A stretch of 64,000 nt of DNA, from positions 124,001 through 188,000 of the forward strand of contig LXTR01000070.1 in the NCBI GenBank assembly GCA_001683825.1, read 5' to 3'. This DNA comes from Flavobacteriaceae bacterium CP2B. GTDB taxonomy: Bacteria; Bacteroidota; Bacteroidia; Flavobacteriales; Flavobacteriaceae. A program made the translations under genes and the position numbers. Position 1 is the first letter of the stretch; each line of letters opens with the position of its first letter. The notes beneath the pieces were generated by a model. That model was not told where the DNA came from. It saw nothing but the letters and a program-made list of their open reading frames with translations, and ran no database searches. Shown here piece after piece: positions 9,776 to 20,582 of this stretch.

Positions 9776-10408
9776 ATGAAGATTCTGGTAATTGGAGGAA
9801 CCGGGGGAACCGGCAGGGAACTTATACGGCAGGGCCTTGAGCAAGGGCAGGAGGTGACCGTTCTTGCCAGAAAGCCCTCCAGGGTCAAAGCGGAACACCC
9901 ACGACTAAAGGTCTTAAAGGGCAATGTTCTGCACGTTTCGGCACTCGAAGAAGCGCTCGGGGGACAGGAAGCCGTATTGTGCGCATTGGGCCATAAGCGT
10001 TTTATCCTTCCAACCAGCACCCTTTCCAGGGGGACCCAAAACATCCTGGATGTTATGCAACGAAAGGGCGTTAATCGCTTCCTCTGCATCACCTCGCTGG
10101 GGATCGGCGACAGCCGTTTTCGCCTGGGGCTCTACTATACCCTGTTTACCATCCCGTTCATCTTGTTCTTCTACTTCAAAGACAAATCAAAGCAGGAAGA
10201 CCTGATTCGGAAATCGGGACTGGACTGGACCATCGTAAGGCCCGGACAGTTGACAAACGGAAAAAAAAGGGCCCGGTACCGCCATGGGCCCGGGTTAGGG
10301 CATTATATATTCACCAGAATGATCTCCCGCGCAGACGTGGCCCATTTTATGCTCCGGGAACTGGAAAAGGACCGCTATATCAGATCGGTTACAGGCATTA
10401 CCTATTAA
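9776..10408 (+). CDS. NAD(P)-binding atypical SDR (NmrA/SDR_a5-like)
   Basis: A 210-residue cytosolic Rossmann-fold protein of the atypical short-chain dehydrogenase group. The dinucleotide motif GGTGGTG sits at residues 7-13 directly after the first strand (KILVI), and the region CALGHK..., FLCITSLGIGDSR and DWTIVRPGQL follow the order usual in NAD(P)H-binding flavin-reductase/NmrA-like proteins. There is no classical YxxxK catalytic pair where a true SDR would have it, so it may be a redox sensor or a reductase of unknown substrate. It converges with the next minus-strand gene, the two reading frames overlapping by 4 bases at their stops. Confidence 0.82.
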   Translation: MKILVIGGTGGTGRELIRQGLEQGQEVTVLARKPSRVKAEHPRLKVLKGNVLHVSALEEALGGQEAVLCALGHKRFILPTSTLSRGTQNILDVMQRKGVNRFLCITSLGIGDSRFRLGLYYTLFTIPFILFFYFKDKSKQEDLIRKSGLDWTIVRPGQLTNGKKRARYRHGPGLGHYIFTRMISRADVAHFMLRELEKDRYIRSVTGITY

Positions 10409-11370
10409 GTTCCCCGGGGCCAGACTGGCATTCCCTCACACAACTGTCGCCTGGCTTCTGCATACTCCTGTATGATGTTTGCGACAATCTCCGCAGCAGG
10501 TTTGATATCGTTGATCTGGGCGGAAACCTGGCCGATTTCGAGCTCCCCTTCTTCCAGGTCGCCTTCGAACATGCCCTTCTTGGCCCTGGACCTTCCCAAC
10601 AAGCTTCGCAAGTCATCCACACTGGCGCCCTGGGCGTAGGCCCTTTGTATGTCCTGGTAAAACTTGTTCTTGAGGAGGCGTACGGGCGCGAGTTCCTTCA
10701 GTGTCAGTTGGGTATCCCCCTCCCCTGCCGCGACCACACGCTGCTTGAACGACGGGTGTGAAGAGGCTTCATGGCTTGCCACAAAACGGCTTCCCACCTG
10801 AACGCCTTCGGCCCCCAGGACCATAGCTGCCAGCATAGCCCTGCCGGTGGCAATGCCCCCAGCCGCGATCAGTGGGATATCGATGCGCTCGCGAACAATG
10901 GGCAACAGGGTAAACGTAGTGCTTTCATCCCTGCCGTTATGGCCCCCGGCTTCAAACCCCTCGGCCACTATGGCATCCACACCGGCTTCCTGGGCTTTGA
11001 GCGCAAATTTGAGGCTGCTGACCACGTGCACCACCGTGATCCCCTTATCTTTGAGGAAGGAAGTCCATGTTTTGGGGTTGCCCGCCGAAGTAAATACAAT
11101 CCTCACCCCCGTTTCCGTGACGATCTCCATGAGTTTGTCAATCTCGGGGTACAGCATGGGGATGTTTACCCCAAACGGGTTGGAGGTGGCCTCCTGGCAT
11201 TTCAGGATGTGTTCCCTGAGGACTTCGGGATACATGCTCCCGGCCCCCAACAGGCCAAGACCACCCGCGTTGGCCACTGCCGAAGCCAGGCGCCAGCCAC
11301 TAGCCCAGACCATTCCGGCCTGGACAATGGGGTACGCAATACCAAAAAGTGTTGTAATCCTGTTCTGCAT
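10405..11370 (-). CDS. Nitronate monooxygenase (2-nitropropane dioxygenase family)
   Basis: A 321-residue FMN-dependent TIM-barrel enzyme that oxidises alkyl nitronates, such as the toxin propionate-3-nitronate, or a related enoyl-reductase-like activity. Evidence: N-terminal YPIVQAGMVWASGWRLASAV, the flavin phosphate-binding stretch PLIAAGGIATGRAMLAAM, GAEGVQVGSRF, and the His of EAGGHNGRD, which is the catalytic base in characterised members. Length is normal. The gene runs toward the convergent NAD(P)-binding gene and lies 104 bases downstream of mnmA on the same strand. The FabK-like enoyl-ACP reductases are close relatives, so the substrate call is less sure than the fold. Confidence 0.87.
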   Translation of the reverse strand: MQNRITTLFGIAYPIVQAGMVWASGWRLASAVANAGGLGLLGAGSMYPEVLREHILKCQEATSNPFGVNIPMLYPEIDKLMEIVTETGVRIVFTSAGNPKTWTSFLKDKGITVVHVVSSLKFALKAQEAGVDAIVAEGFEAGGHNGRDESTTFTLLPIVRERIDIPLIAAGGIATGRAMLAAMVLGAEGVQVGSRFVASHEASSHPSFKQRVVAAGEGDTQLTLKELAPVRLLKNKFYQDIQRAYAQGASVDDLRSLLGRSRAKKGMFEGDLEEGELEIGQVSAQINDIKPAAEIVANIIQEYAEARRQLCEGMPVWPRGT

Positions 11371-11474
11371 GGCTCGGAAGTTACGAATTTGACAAAAACG
11401 ACCCGGGGAGAATGTACTGCCATAAAAACGGGTAGCCCCTGGTTATAGCCGGGCCTGCCACATCCAAAAAGTCC

Positions 11475-12665
11475 TTATGAAATAACCCCGGATCCCAATA
11501 GTTCTTCGCCCCGGTACCAGGCCACAAATTGCCCCTCGGTGATGGCCGATTGCTTCTCCTCGAAATCAACATACAGCCCGCCGTCAATCTTATAAAGGGT
11601 AGCTTTCTGCAAGGGCTGTCGATACCGTATCCGTGCCATAACCGGCATGGCCTCGTCTACTTGCAGGGCAAGGTCCGGACGTACCCAATGCAACTCATCA
11701 TCGGAAACAAACAAGGTACGACGGAACAGGCCCGGGTGCGATTTTCCCTGCCCGGTATAGATGACATTGTTATCCACATCGGTCTCTATGACAAAGAGCG
11801 GCTCTTTGGTACCGCCCACATCAAGGCCCTTTCGCTGGCCTATGGTAAAATAATGCGCCCCAATATGTTCTCCTACGACTTTGCCATCAGCAGGCGAATA
11901 ACTGGGTTTGTGCGCAAAGTATTCCAATTCTTCCCGTTTGTTGGCGAAACGGGGGTTTTTCAGGTCATATTGCCCGGCAGTGGAGGGAACTTCTACAATA
12001 ACCCCTTTTTTGGGTTTCAGTTGTTGCTGCAGGAAATCGGGCAGCCTGACTTTTCCAATAAAGCATAGCCCCTGAGAATCTTTCTTCTCGGCGGTGACCA
12101 GGTTATGGGCAGCCGCTATCTCCCGTACCTGGGGTTTTGTAAGGTCTCCTATGGGAAAAAGGGTCCTTGACAGTTGCTCCTGGGACAACTGGCACAGGAA
12201 ATAGGATTGGTCCTTGTTGGGATCCTTGCCCGCCAGGAGTTGGTATACGGTTTCCCCCCGGGCATTCAATTGGGTTCCCTTCCTGCAGTAATGCCCGGTG
12301 GCCACAAAATCGGCCCCCAGTTGCAGCGCAATTTTAAGGAACACATCGAATTTTATTTCACGGTTGCACAACACATCGGGGTTGGGGGTTCTGCCCCGCT
12401 CGTATTCCCGGAACATATAATCGACAATGCGTTCCTTGTATTCCGCGCTCAGGTCGACCGTCTGGAAAGGGATCCCCAGTTTTTCCGCGACCATAAGGGC
12501 GTCATTGCTGTCTTCGAGCCAGGGGCACTCCTGGGAGATGGTCACAGAATCATCATGCCAGTTTTTCATAAAAAGGCCAATCACCTCATACCCCTGTTCT
12601 TTTAGCAGGTAGGCCGCCACACTTGAATCAACGCCGCCCGAAAGTCCAACTACTACTTTTTTCAT
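11475..12665 (-). CDS. mnmA: tRNA-specific 2-thiouridylase MnmA
   Basis: MnmA activates U34 of the tRNAs for Lys, Glu and Gln with ATP and inserts sulfur to give s2U34. The 396-residue protein has the PP-loop GLSGGVDSS (residues 7-15), the two catalytic cysteines Cys100 ([10 protein letters not shown]) and Cys201 (GLCFIGK), and the C-terminal beta domain ending in [14 protein letters not shown]. Members from Bacteroidota have a similar length. The ATG start at 12665 is followed at once by the PP-loop strand [11 protein letters not shown], which fixes it. A TATTTTTG element lies 16 bases upstream of the start codon. Confidence 0.96.
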   Translation of the reverse strand: MKKVVVGLSGGVDSSVAAYLLKEQGYEVIGLFMKNWHDDSVTISQECPWLEDSNDALMVAEKLGIPFQTVDLSAEYKERIVDYMFREYERGRTPNPDVLCNREIKFDVFLKIALQLGADFVATGHYCRKGTQLNARGETVYQLLAGKDPNKDQSYFLCQLSQEQLSRTLFPIGDLTKPQVREIAAAHNLVTAEKKDSQGLCFIGKVRLPDFLQQQLKPKKGVIVEVPSTAGQYDLKNPRFANKREELEYFAHKPSYSPADGKVVGEHIGAHYFTIGQRKGLDVGGTKEPLFVIETDVDNNVIYTGQGKSHPGLFRRTLFVSDDELHWVRPDLALQVDEAMPVMARIRYRQPLQKATLYKIDGGLYVDFEEKQSAITEGQFVAWYRGEELLGSGVIS

Positions 12666-12680
12666 TGCTTATAATTGCCG

Positions 12681-12688
12681 CAAAAATA
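12681..12688 (-). promoter_or_regulatory. Candidate -7 element upstream of mnmA
   Basis: On the minus strand this reads TATTTTTG, matching the Bacteroidota consensus TAnnTTTG, 15-16 bases before the mnmA ATG. No well-placed -33 TTG is visible. Confidence 0.45.
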
Positions 12689-12804
12689 CAAAATTCAGCC
12701 GTGCAAACCGTGGTGTATAACCACTGGAGGAACGTCCCCCGGCTCTTGGTCGGGCACGCTCCAAAAAACTGTCGTAAAAAAGTAGCGGGAAGCAGGCAAC
12801 CTTT

Positions 12805-12812
12805 TAACTTTG
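12805..12812 (+). promoter_or_regulatory. Candidate -7 element upstream of the first FAS1 gene
   Basis: TAACTTTG matches TAnnTTTG and lies 34 bases before the chosen ATG at 12847. No convincing -33 TTG at the usual distance. Confidence 0.45.
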
Positions 12813-12846
12813 TTGCACCTTTATGGAAACAAAAAACCTATTTAAT

Positions 12847-13830
12847 ATGCGTAACCCAAAAAACATCCGACACCTTTTCTTTCTATTTATTGCTTTCGCA
12901 AGCCTTCTTTCCTGCAATACCAATGATGATGGATTGCCCCCTGCCGAGGACAGCATCGCAGAAATAGTGGCCAACAGTCCGCAATTCAGCACCCTGAAGA
13001 CCGCGCTTGAACGCACCGGGCTTGAAACCAGCCTTCAGGCCTCCGGGTCCTTAACCCTGTTTGCCCCCACCGATGCCGCGTTTGACCTTTTTTTGGCCAC
13101 AGCCAACTTTGCGAGTATTGAAGATGTCCCGGAAGACGTTCTTGAGAATCTCCTGCTAAACCATGTCCTTGCGGCCAGGGTCGATGAAAGTATCCTGAGG
13201 GCGCTGGGAAAGAATTATACGGAAACCATGGCCGTGGGGCCTGTGGCCAATAAAAAGCTGACCCTGTTTTTTGATGCCACTGAATCCAAGATCGTATTGA
13301 ATGGCATATCGGATATTACCGAAGCCGATATCAGGGCCACCAATGGAATAATTCATGTGGTAGACGCGGTGATCGACTTCCCTACCCTGGCTACTTTTGT
13401 AAAGTCGAATGACGGTTTTTCAAAACTTACCCAGGCCCTGACCACGGCAACGCCGGCTACAGATTTCATGGCTACCCTTTCGGGCAGTGCCCAGTATACC
13501 CTGTTCGCGCCCGCCGATGTGGCTTTTGATGCCTTGCTGGACACCAATCCCGACTGGACAACCGTAGACGATATAGAAGAAGGCCTGCTCACCTCGGTGC
13601 TCCAACATCACGTCGTATCGGGTATAATCCGTTCTTCCGATATCAATGACGACGATACCGCCACCACCCTGGAAGGAGACCTTATTACCTTCTCTACCGC
13701 CAACGGGGGGATTGATATCACGGATGGCGAAGGAAACGATGGTATCACGGTGGTAGTGGCAGACCTGCAAGCCATTAACGGGGTACTGCACGCCATCGAC
13801 GAGGTCCTGATCCCGGATACTACAAACTGA
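12847..13830 (+). CDS. FAS1 (fasciclin) lipoprotein, two domains
   Basis: A surface or periplasmic lipoprotein of 327 residues with two FAS1 domains, a fold used in cell adhesion. The ATG at 12847 is preferred over the in-frame ATG at 12823 because it gives a compact signal peptide ending in a lipobox (SLLSC, Cys23). Each domain has the FAS1 landmarks: H1 box LTLFAPTDAAFD and YTLFAPADVAFD, and H2 box IIHVVDAVIDFP and VLHAIDEVLIP. The second domain is followed almost immediately by the stop. The gene downstream encodes a three-domain relative with closely similar C-terminal wording, so the pair looks like a tandem duplication. Adhesive function is inferred from the family. Confidence 0.9.
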   Translation: MRNPKNIRHLFFLFIAFASLLSCNTNDDGLPPAEDSIAEIVANSPQFSTLKTALERTGLETSLQASGSLTLFAPTDAAFDLFLATANFASIEDVPEDVLENLLLNHVLAARVDESILRALGKNYTETMAVGPVANKKLTLFFDATESKIVLNGISDITEADIRATNGIIHVVDAVIDFPTLATFVKSNDGFSKLTQALTTATPATDFMATLSGSAQYTLFAPADVAFDALLDTNPDWTTVDDIEEGLLTSVLQHHVVSGIIRSSDINDDDTATTLEGDLITFSTANGGIDITDGEGNDGITVVVADLQAINGVLHAIDEVLIPDTTN

Positions 13831-13855
13831 TTACAACCACACTCCTTAAGTTCAT

Positions 13856-13881
13856 AACTGCCCTCCGGGGCAGTTTTTTTT
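13856..13881 (+). terminator. Intrinsic terminator of the first FAS1 gene
   Basis: Arms AACTGCCC and GGGCAGTT form an 8-bp stem with loop TCCG, followed by a run of T. The same 20-base hairpin occurs after the second FAS1 gene. Confidence 0.9.
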
Positions 13882-14076
13882 GTTTATATATTTAAACTTT
13901 TAGCCTAACACATTGTCTATCCTTCAGCCTGTGGCCCAAAATATATATTCCTCCTGGATCTAATATTATAAGTGTTATCAACCGCAACCATCAGTTGTTA
14001 AACATTTTATAAATGAAATTCATTATGTTTATTTATTTTATAATATTGTTAAACAATAATAACAAATTTCTACTTC

Positions 14077-15468
14077 ATGAAAACATTTAAAAGATTCTTT
14101 ACTGTATCCTTGCTGGCCGTTTTTGCCCTTGGCATTGTTTCCTGTTCGGACGATGACGAAGGAACAACCCCGGTGGTGGAAGCTACCGATATCGTGGACA
14201 TCGCCCTGGCCTCTTCGGACCTCAGCAACCTGGTACTGGCGCTGCAACGTGCCGACCTGGTTTCCGCGTTGGAGGCAGAAGGCCCCTTTACGGTTTTTGC
14301 CCCCACCAATGCCGCTTTCTCAGCCTTCCTGGCAGACAACAATTTTGCGAGCGTTGACGACGTCCCGGTAGATGTGTTGACCCAGGTACTGCTCAACCAT
14401 GTGGTGAGCGGTGAGAACCTGTCTGCATCCCTGAGCACCGGCTATGTTTCATCGCTTTCTACCGCAGGACCCGGGGGGAGCAACCTGAGCCTATTTATAG
14501 ATACCGCTTCCGGGGTAAGCATCAACGGGGTGGCTGCTGTTTCCCTGCCCGATATAGAGGCCTCCAACGGGGTCATCCATGTCGTGGATGCGGTGATAGG
14601 CCTCCCCAATATTGTAGACCATGCCCTGGCCAACCCAGACCTCAGCAGCCTGGTAGACGCACTGACTGCCAATGGCAATACCACCTTTACCACCCTGCTC
14701 TCTGACGACAGCCAGGATTTTACGGTCTTTGCCCCGGTAAATGCTGCTTTTGCCGATTTCACCAACCCCAACGGGAATGAATTGGACAACATCCTTTCGA
14801 ACCACGTCCTGGCGGGCACTGCCGCATTTGCTTCGGGATTGAGTAATTCCTATGTGGCAACCGCCGCCCAGAATACCGATGGAGATGCCCTCAGCCTCTA
14901 CATCAATGTGGATAACAGCGTAACCCTGAACGGGACCAGCACGGTCGCCGCGGCAGACATTGTAGCCACCAACGGGGTGATACACGCGGTAGATGCGGTC
15001 ATTGACATCCCTACCGTGGTAACTTTTGCCCTGGCAGACCCAACATTCGCGCCCCTGGTGACCGCCCTAACCACGGCAACCCCGGGAACGGATTTTGCCA
15101 CAATCCTAAGCAGCGAAACTATCTATACGGTATTTGCCCCTACAGACGCGGCTTTCCAGGCCCTGCTGGACAGCAATGCAGACTGGAACGAAGTGGGCGA
15201 TATAGATGAAAGCCTGCTGACCTCCGTATTGCTCCACCATGTAATAGAAGGCAACGTTCGTTCAGGAGACCTGACTGATGGCATCAACCCTCCCACCCTG
15301 GAAGGAGATGCCATTACGATCAACCTGCCAGGAACCGGCGACAACATCGCGGATGTAACCGATGGGGCCGGAAACACGGGGATCGGCATCATCGCTGTGG
15401 ACGTACAGGCAGGCAACGGTGTAGTGCATGTCCTGGACGCAGTCCTTATTCCCGACACTACAAACTAA
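14077..15468 (+). CDS. FAS1 (fasciclin) lipoprotein, three domains
   Basis: A 463-residue lipoprotein with signal peptide ending in IVSC (Cys23) and three consecutive FAS1 domains at about residues 38-170, 175-310 and 312-463. H1 boxes are FTVFAPTNAAFS, FTVFAPVNAAFA and YTVFAPTDAAFQ; H2 boxes are VIHVVDAVIGLP, VIHAVDAVIDIP and VVHVLDAVLIP. The C-terminus (DAVLIPDTTN) resembles that of the preceding two-domain gene (DEVLIPDTTN), supporting duplication with gain or loss of one domain. The AT-rich 200 bases in front of the gene should hold its promoter, but I cannot pick one convincingly. Probably surface-exposed and adhesive; that is a family inference. Confidence 0.92.
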   Translation: MKTFKRFFTVSLLAVFALGIVSCSDDDEGTTPVVEATDIVDIALASSDLSNLVLALQRADLVSALEAEGPFTVFAPTNAAFSAFLADNNFASVDDVPVDVLTQVLLNHVVSGENLSASLSTGYVSSLSTAGPGGSNLSLFIDTASGVSINGVAAVSLPDIEASNGVIHVVDAVIGLPNIVDHALANPDLSSLVDALTANGNTTFTTLLSDDSQDFTVFAPVNAAFADFTNPNGNELDNILSNHVLAGTAAFASGLSNSYVATAAQNTDGDALSLYINVDNSVTLNGTSTVAAADIVATNGVIHAVDAVIDIPTVVTFALADPTFAPLVTALTTATPGTDFATILSSETIYTVFAPTDAAFQALLDSNADWNEVGDIDESLLTSVLLHHVIEGNVRSGDLTDGINPPTLEGDAITINLPGTGDNIADVTDGAGNTGIGIIAVDVQAGNGVVHVLDAVLIPDTTN

Positions 15469-15492
15469 ATGGTCCCTGATATATCAACTGAA

Positions 15493-15519
15493 AACTGCCC
15501 TCCGGGGCAGTTTTTTTTT
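15493..15519 (+). terminator. Intrinsic terminator of the second FAS1 gene
   Basis: Same hairpin as at 13856: arms AACTGCCC (15493-15500) and GGGCAGTT (15505-15512), loop TCCG, then a long T run. Confidence 0.92.
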
Positions 15520-15697
15520 GCCCTGGCCTTCCTTTTTCCAGTGAACAGCACAGGGCGCAAGTCCATGGCGACAAACCACACATCAGCTTCCACAGGATTA
15601 GCATACAAAAAAACGCGCTATACAACTATTGTTTTTATAAAAGGAAAGGAAAGGGCATCTTCGAAATCCCAAATCTTATCAAACCTCATCTACCAGG

Positions 15698-15727
15698 AAA
15701 AAAGCTCCCAGAGACGGGAGCTTTTTT
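15698..15727. terminator. Bidirectional terminator between FAS1 gene and yidC
   Basis: Arms AAAAAAGCTCCC and GGGAGCTTTTTT form a perfect 12-bp stem around AGAGAC; A/T runs on both sides allow termination in both directions. It lies 36 bases past the yidC stop. The 15520-15697 stretch before it holds no gene that I can support. Confidence 0.88.
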
Positions 15728-15763
15728 ATTTGACGGGCGGCGGCGGGGGTGTATAGCCCCTCC

Positions 15764-17623
15764 TTAGCGCTTTCCGCTTTTCTTTTGCTGTTCTGCCTGC
15801 TCCATCATCTCCCGCATTTTTCGCTGGAATTTATTTTCCTTCCTCGGTTTCTTCTTATTTTCCTGGATCTGGGCATGGATCTTTTCTTCGTCCAGGATGA
15901 ATTTCTTGATGGCAAGCATAATAAAGATGGTAATCAGATTGGAAATGAAGTAGTACAAACTCAGGCCACTCGCATAGTTGTTGAAGAAAAACAACATCAA
16001 CAGGGGAGAAATATACATGATCACCTTCATGTTGGGCATCCCGGGTTGGGTCTGCATATTCTGCCCTGTGGTCATCATCATGTAAAAGAAAATAGCCACC
16101 GAAGCCAATATGGGAAAGAGGCTCACATGGTCCCCGTAAAAGGGGATACTGAACGGCAACTGGGCAATAGTATCATAGGACGAAAGGTCATCGGCCCACA
16201 GAAACGACTTTTGCCTCAGGGCGAAAGAGGTGGGGAAGAACATGAAGAGGGCATAAAAGATAGGCAATTGCAAAAGGGCCGGAATACAACCGCTCATGGG
16301 GCTCACCCCTGCCTTGTTGTAGAGCTTCATGGTTTCCTGCTGCTTTTTCATCGCGTTGTCCTTGTACTTCTCATTGAGCTCGGTAATTTCAGGCTTCAGC
16401 ACTTTCATTTTGGCCTGGGACAAATACGACTTATAGGTCACCGGCGACATGGCGAGCCGTACCAGGATGGTCATCACCACGATGGCCAGTCCGTAAGGAA
16501 GGAAAGAGCTGAGGAAGCCGTAAAACGGCGTGAAAACGTAACGGTTGATCCATCCGAAGATACCCCATCCGTAGGGGATAGAGTCGGCCAGCCCCAGGTT
16601 TTTGTATTGTGAGAGTACTTTAATGTCTGTAGGCCCGTAATACCAGTTCATGGCATAGGACAGTTCGCCCCCTTCCAGCTTCAGCGGGGCTTCCGTGCTG
16701 TACTCCTTGGTAAATTCCTGGGTATGGCTTTCCTCGTTCACCAGGTTTACCGAGCGCAATTCCGCTTTTTCAAACGGGGTGCCGGTGGCGAGGATAGAGC
16801 TGAAAAAATGCTGGCGGTACGAAAGCCATTCCACCGCCTCCTCGGTATCCTCGTCGTCACTGCCTTCCGAAAGTTTGCTTACTTTCCCGTCTTCATGCTT
16901 ATAAGTCAGCCGGGTGTAGCGGTTGCCGTACTGAATACTTTTGTTGTGCCGGATGCCTTTTAAATACCATTTGAGCGCCACGGGCTGGCTTGTGCTGAAA
17001 ACCCCGTTCAGGCCCTGCGAACGAATCGTAAAATCCAGCAGGTAATCGTCGGGTTTCATCTCATACCGGTATTCCAGGTACCTGTCTGGCGCAACTTTGG
17101 CCTTCATGGACAACACCTGGTTTTCCCCATTGCTGGAAAGCGCAGGCTCAAAATATAAATCGGTCGTATTCAGCACCCGGTTGTCTGTCGTAGCGAATTG
17201 CAATCCAAAGGAAGCATTGCCCTCGCGGACCAGGTAAACGGGCACCGAATCATAGGTCACAAAATTCTTCAGCCTCGCTTCGGTAATTTGCCCCCCTTTG
17301 TTACTTATTTCCAGGTAAAGAAGGTCGTTCTGCAGTACGGTGGTCCCTTCCCTGACCTCGCTAAAGCCAAAGCTACCCATCGTAGTGCGATAACTGGCCA
17401 TTGCGGCGGAATCGCGGAGGTCCAGGGCCGACGGCAATGGGATTTCCGGTTGTTCTGCCGCACTTTCCCGTTCCCTGGCCTGGGCTTCAATTTGTTGCTG
17501 TTCGGCCTTTTGGGCTTCCAATTCTTCAGGGGTGGGCTGATTCTGGTAAAACCAGAAGATGAGAATCCCAAAAATCAGCGCGAAGCCTATGATGGAATTT
17601 ATATCTATTTTCTTCTCTTCCAT
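15764..17623 (-). CDS. yidC: Membrane protein insertase YidC
   Basis: YidC/Oxa1 inserts proteins into the inner membrane, alone or with SecYEG. The protein has an N-terminal anchor (NSIIGFALIFGILIFWFYQ), a large periplasmic beta domain to about residue 340, and a five-helix insertase core (LAIVVMTILVRLAMSPVTYKS is the helix with the conserved hydrophilic-groove Arg; MSGCIPALLQLPIFYALFMF). A Lys/Arg-rich tail follows. The ATG at 17623 (619 residues, MEEKKIDINS) is chosen over the GTG at 17635 because it matches the usual flavobacterial N-terminus. It lies 87 bases behind pyrG, a pairing common in Flavobacteriia. Confidence 0.95.
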   Translation of the reverse strand: MEEKKIDINSIIGFALIFGILIFWFYQNQPTPEELEAQKAEQQQIEAQARERESAAEQPEIPLPSALDLRDSAAMASYRTTMGSFGFSEVREGTTVLQNDLLYLEISNKGGQITEARLKNFVTYDSVPVYLVREGNASFGLQFATTDNRVLNTTDLYFEPALSSNGENQVLSMKAKVAPDRYLEYRYEMKPDDYLLDFTIRSQGLNGVFSTSQPVALKWYLKGIRHNKSIQYGNRYTRLTYKHEDGKVSKLSEGSDDEDTEEAVEWLSYRQHFFSSILATGTPFEKAELRSVNLVNEESHTQEFTKEYSTEAPLKLEGGELSYAMNWYYGPTDIKVLSQYKNLGLADSIPYGWGIFGWINRYVFTPFYGFLSSFLPYGLAIVVMTILVRLAMSPVTYKSYLSQAKMKVLKPEITELNEKYKDNAMKKQQETMKLYNKAGVSPMSGCIPALLQLPIFYALFMFFPTSFALRQKSFLWADDLSSYDTIAQLPFSIPFYGDHVSLFPILASVAIFFYMMMTTGQNMQTQPGMPNMKVIMYISPLLMLFFFNNYASGLSLYYFISNLITIFIMLAIKKFILDEEKIHAQIQENKKKPRKENKFQRKMREMMEQAEQQKKSGKR

Positions 17624-17710
17624 GTACTGATTCACTGAAGGCCCGCCCGGGCTGGGACCTGGGCAGGCCAGATTGTATTAAGTGCGCAAATATAGCCCGA
17701 AATGGCGGGT

Positions 17711-19441
<1,731 letters not shown>

Positions 19442-19583
19442 TCATGTTCATGAGGTTTCCGTTAGGTTTGGGGCCTTGTATCGCTACCGGGGATTAGCGG
19501 GTATTTTTGGGGAAACTTCCACAAATTCACCATGGATAAAACAGAATTCCACTATCTTTAAAAACCTAAATATAAGCCACAGT

Positions 19584-20444
19584 ATGAAACGAAGAACCTT
19601 TCTCGGCACCTCAGCCGCAGCGACAGTAGGCATGATGACTACCCATGCCATGCCTGCCATAAACGGCCAGACCGAACTCAAACTCAAAGGAAACATCAAC
19701 CACAGCGTCTGCTACTGGTGCTACAACACCATTCCCCTGGAGGAATTCCTGCAGCACCTCAACACGCTTGGAATCCCCAATATTGACCTGGTGGGCCCCG
19801 ATGACTGGCCGCTGATGAAGAAATACAACATCCATGCCTCCATGTGCTGGGGGGCCGGAGGGATTACAGACGGATGGAACGACCCCCAATTCCGTGACAC
19901 CCTGATCCAAAGTTATTCAGAAATGATCCCCAAAGTAGCCGAAGCCGGGTATACCAATCTTATTTGCTTTAGCGGCAACAGTCGCGGCATTGCCAGGGAT
20001 GCGGGCCTGAAGAACTGTGTAGACGGGCTAAAGCAGGTACTCCCGCTGGCAGAAAAACACGGGGTGGTACTGCAAATGGAACTGCTGAACTCCAAGGTTA
20101 ACCACGCCGACTATATGTGCGACCATGCGGAATGGGGTGTGGAACTCTGCCAGCAACTGGGGTCTAACAACTTCAAGCTCTTATATGACATTTACCATAT
20201 GCAGATCATGGAGGGAGATATTATCCGTACCATCAAAGAATTCCACCCGTATTTCGGGCATTACCATACCGGTGGGAACCCAGGCAGGCACGAGATCGAT
20301 GAAACCCAGGAACTCTTCTACCCCGCCATCATGAGGGCCATCCTGGAAACGGGCTATACCGGTTACGTGGCCCAGGAATTCATCCCCAGCTGGGAAGATA
20401 AGATCGCAGCCCTGAAACAGGGGGTGACCATCTGTGACGTATAA
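19584..20444 (+). CDS. Hydroxypyruvate-isomerase-like TIM-barrel protein with Tat-type signal
   Basis: A 286-residue protein of the xylose-isomerase-like/hydroxypyruvate isomerase family (Hyi-like). The ATG at 19584 is chosen over upstream in-frame starts because it begins a Tat-type leader, MKRRTFLGTSAAATVG, so the protein is probably exported folded. Likely metal-site residues are visible: Glu166 (LQMELLNS), Asp202 and His205 (LLYDIYHMQ), His228 (GHYHTGGNPGRHE) and Glu265 (AQEFIPS). The isomerase reaction is a family inference; export makes a role in sugar or sugar-acid handling outside the cytoplasm possible. No partner genes on the same strand. Confidence 0.83.
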   Translation: MKRRTFLGTSAAATVGMMTTHAMPAINGQTELKLKGNINHSVCYWCYNTIPLEEFLQHLNTLGIPNIDLVGPDDWPLMKKYNIHASMCWGAGGITDGWNDPQFRDTLIQSYSEMIPKVAEAGYTNLICFSGNSRGIARDAGLKNCVDGLKQVLPLAEKHGVVLQMELLNSKVNHADYMCDHAEWGVELCQQLGSNNFKLLYDIYHMQIMEGDIIRTIKEFHPYFGHYHTGGNPGRHEIDETQELFYPAIMRAILETGYTGYVAQEFIPSWEDKIAALKQGVTICDV

Positions 20445-20555
20445 TTGGTTGGGGCAAAGGCGTCCGGGCCTGGCGCCCGTTCATTCACGGGATTCCTGCC
20501 CGACCATACCTGCCTCCGGGGAGGTCCGGGGGCACCGGGGATAGCCAGGCGAGAG

Positions 20556-20572
20556 GGCCGGTTGGCCCGGCC
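20556..20572. repeat. GC-rich hairpin between convergent genes
   Basis: Arms GGCCGG and CCGGCC around TTGGC, inside a GC-rich 138-base gap between convergent genes; no T run, so not a standard terminator. Confidence 0.4.
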
Positions 20573-20582
20573 TTCGTCAGCC

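Noticed and set aside
15469-15756. 95-codon plus-strand frame after the second FAS1 gene
   Set aside because: Runs straight through two terminator hairpins; low-complexity peptide.
20572-20580. Second terminator in the 20445-20582 gap
   Set aside because: The GC hairpins there have no T run; recorded only as a repeat.
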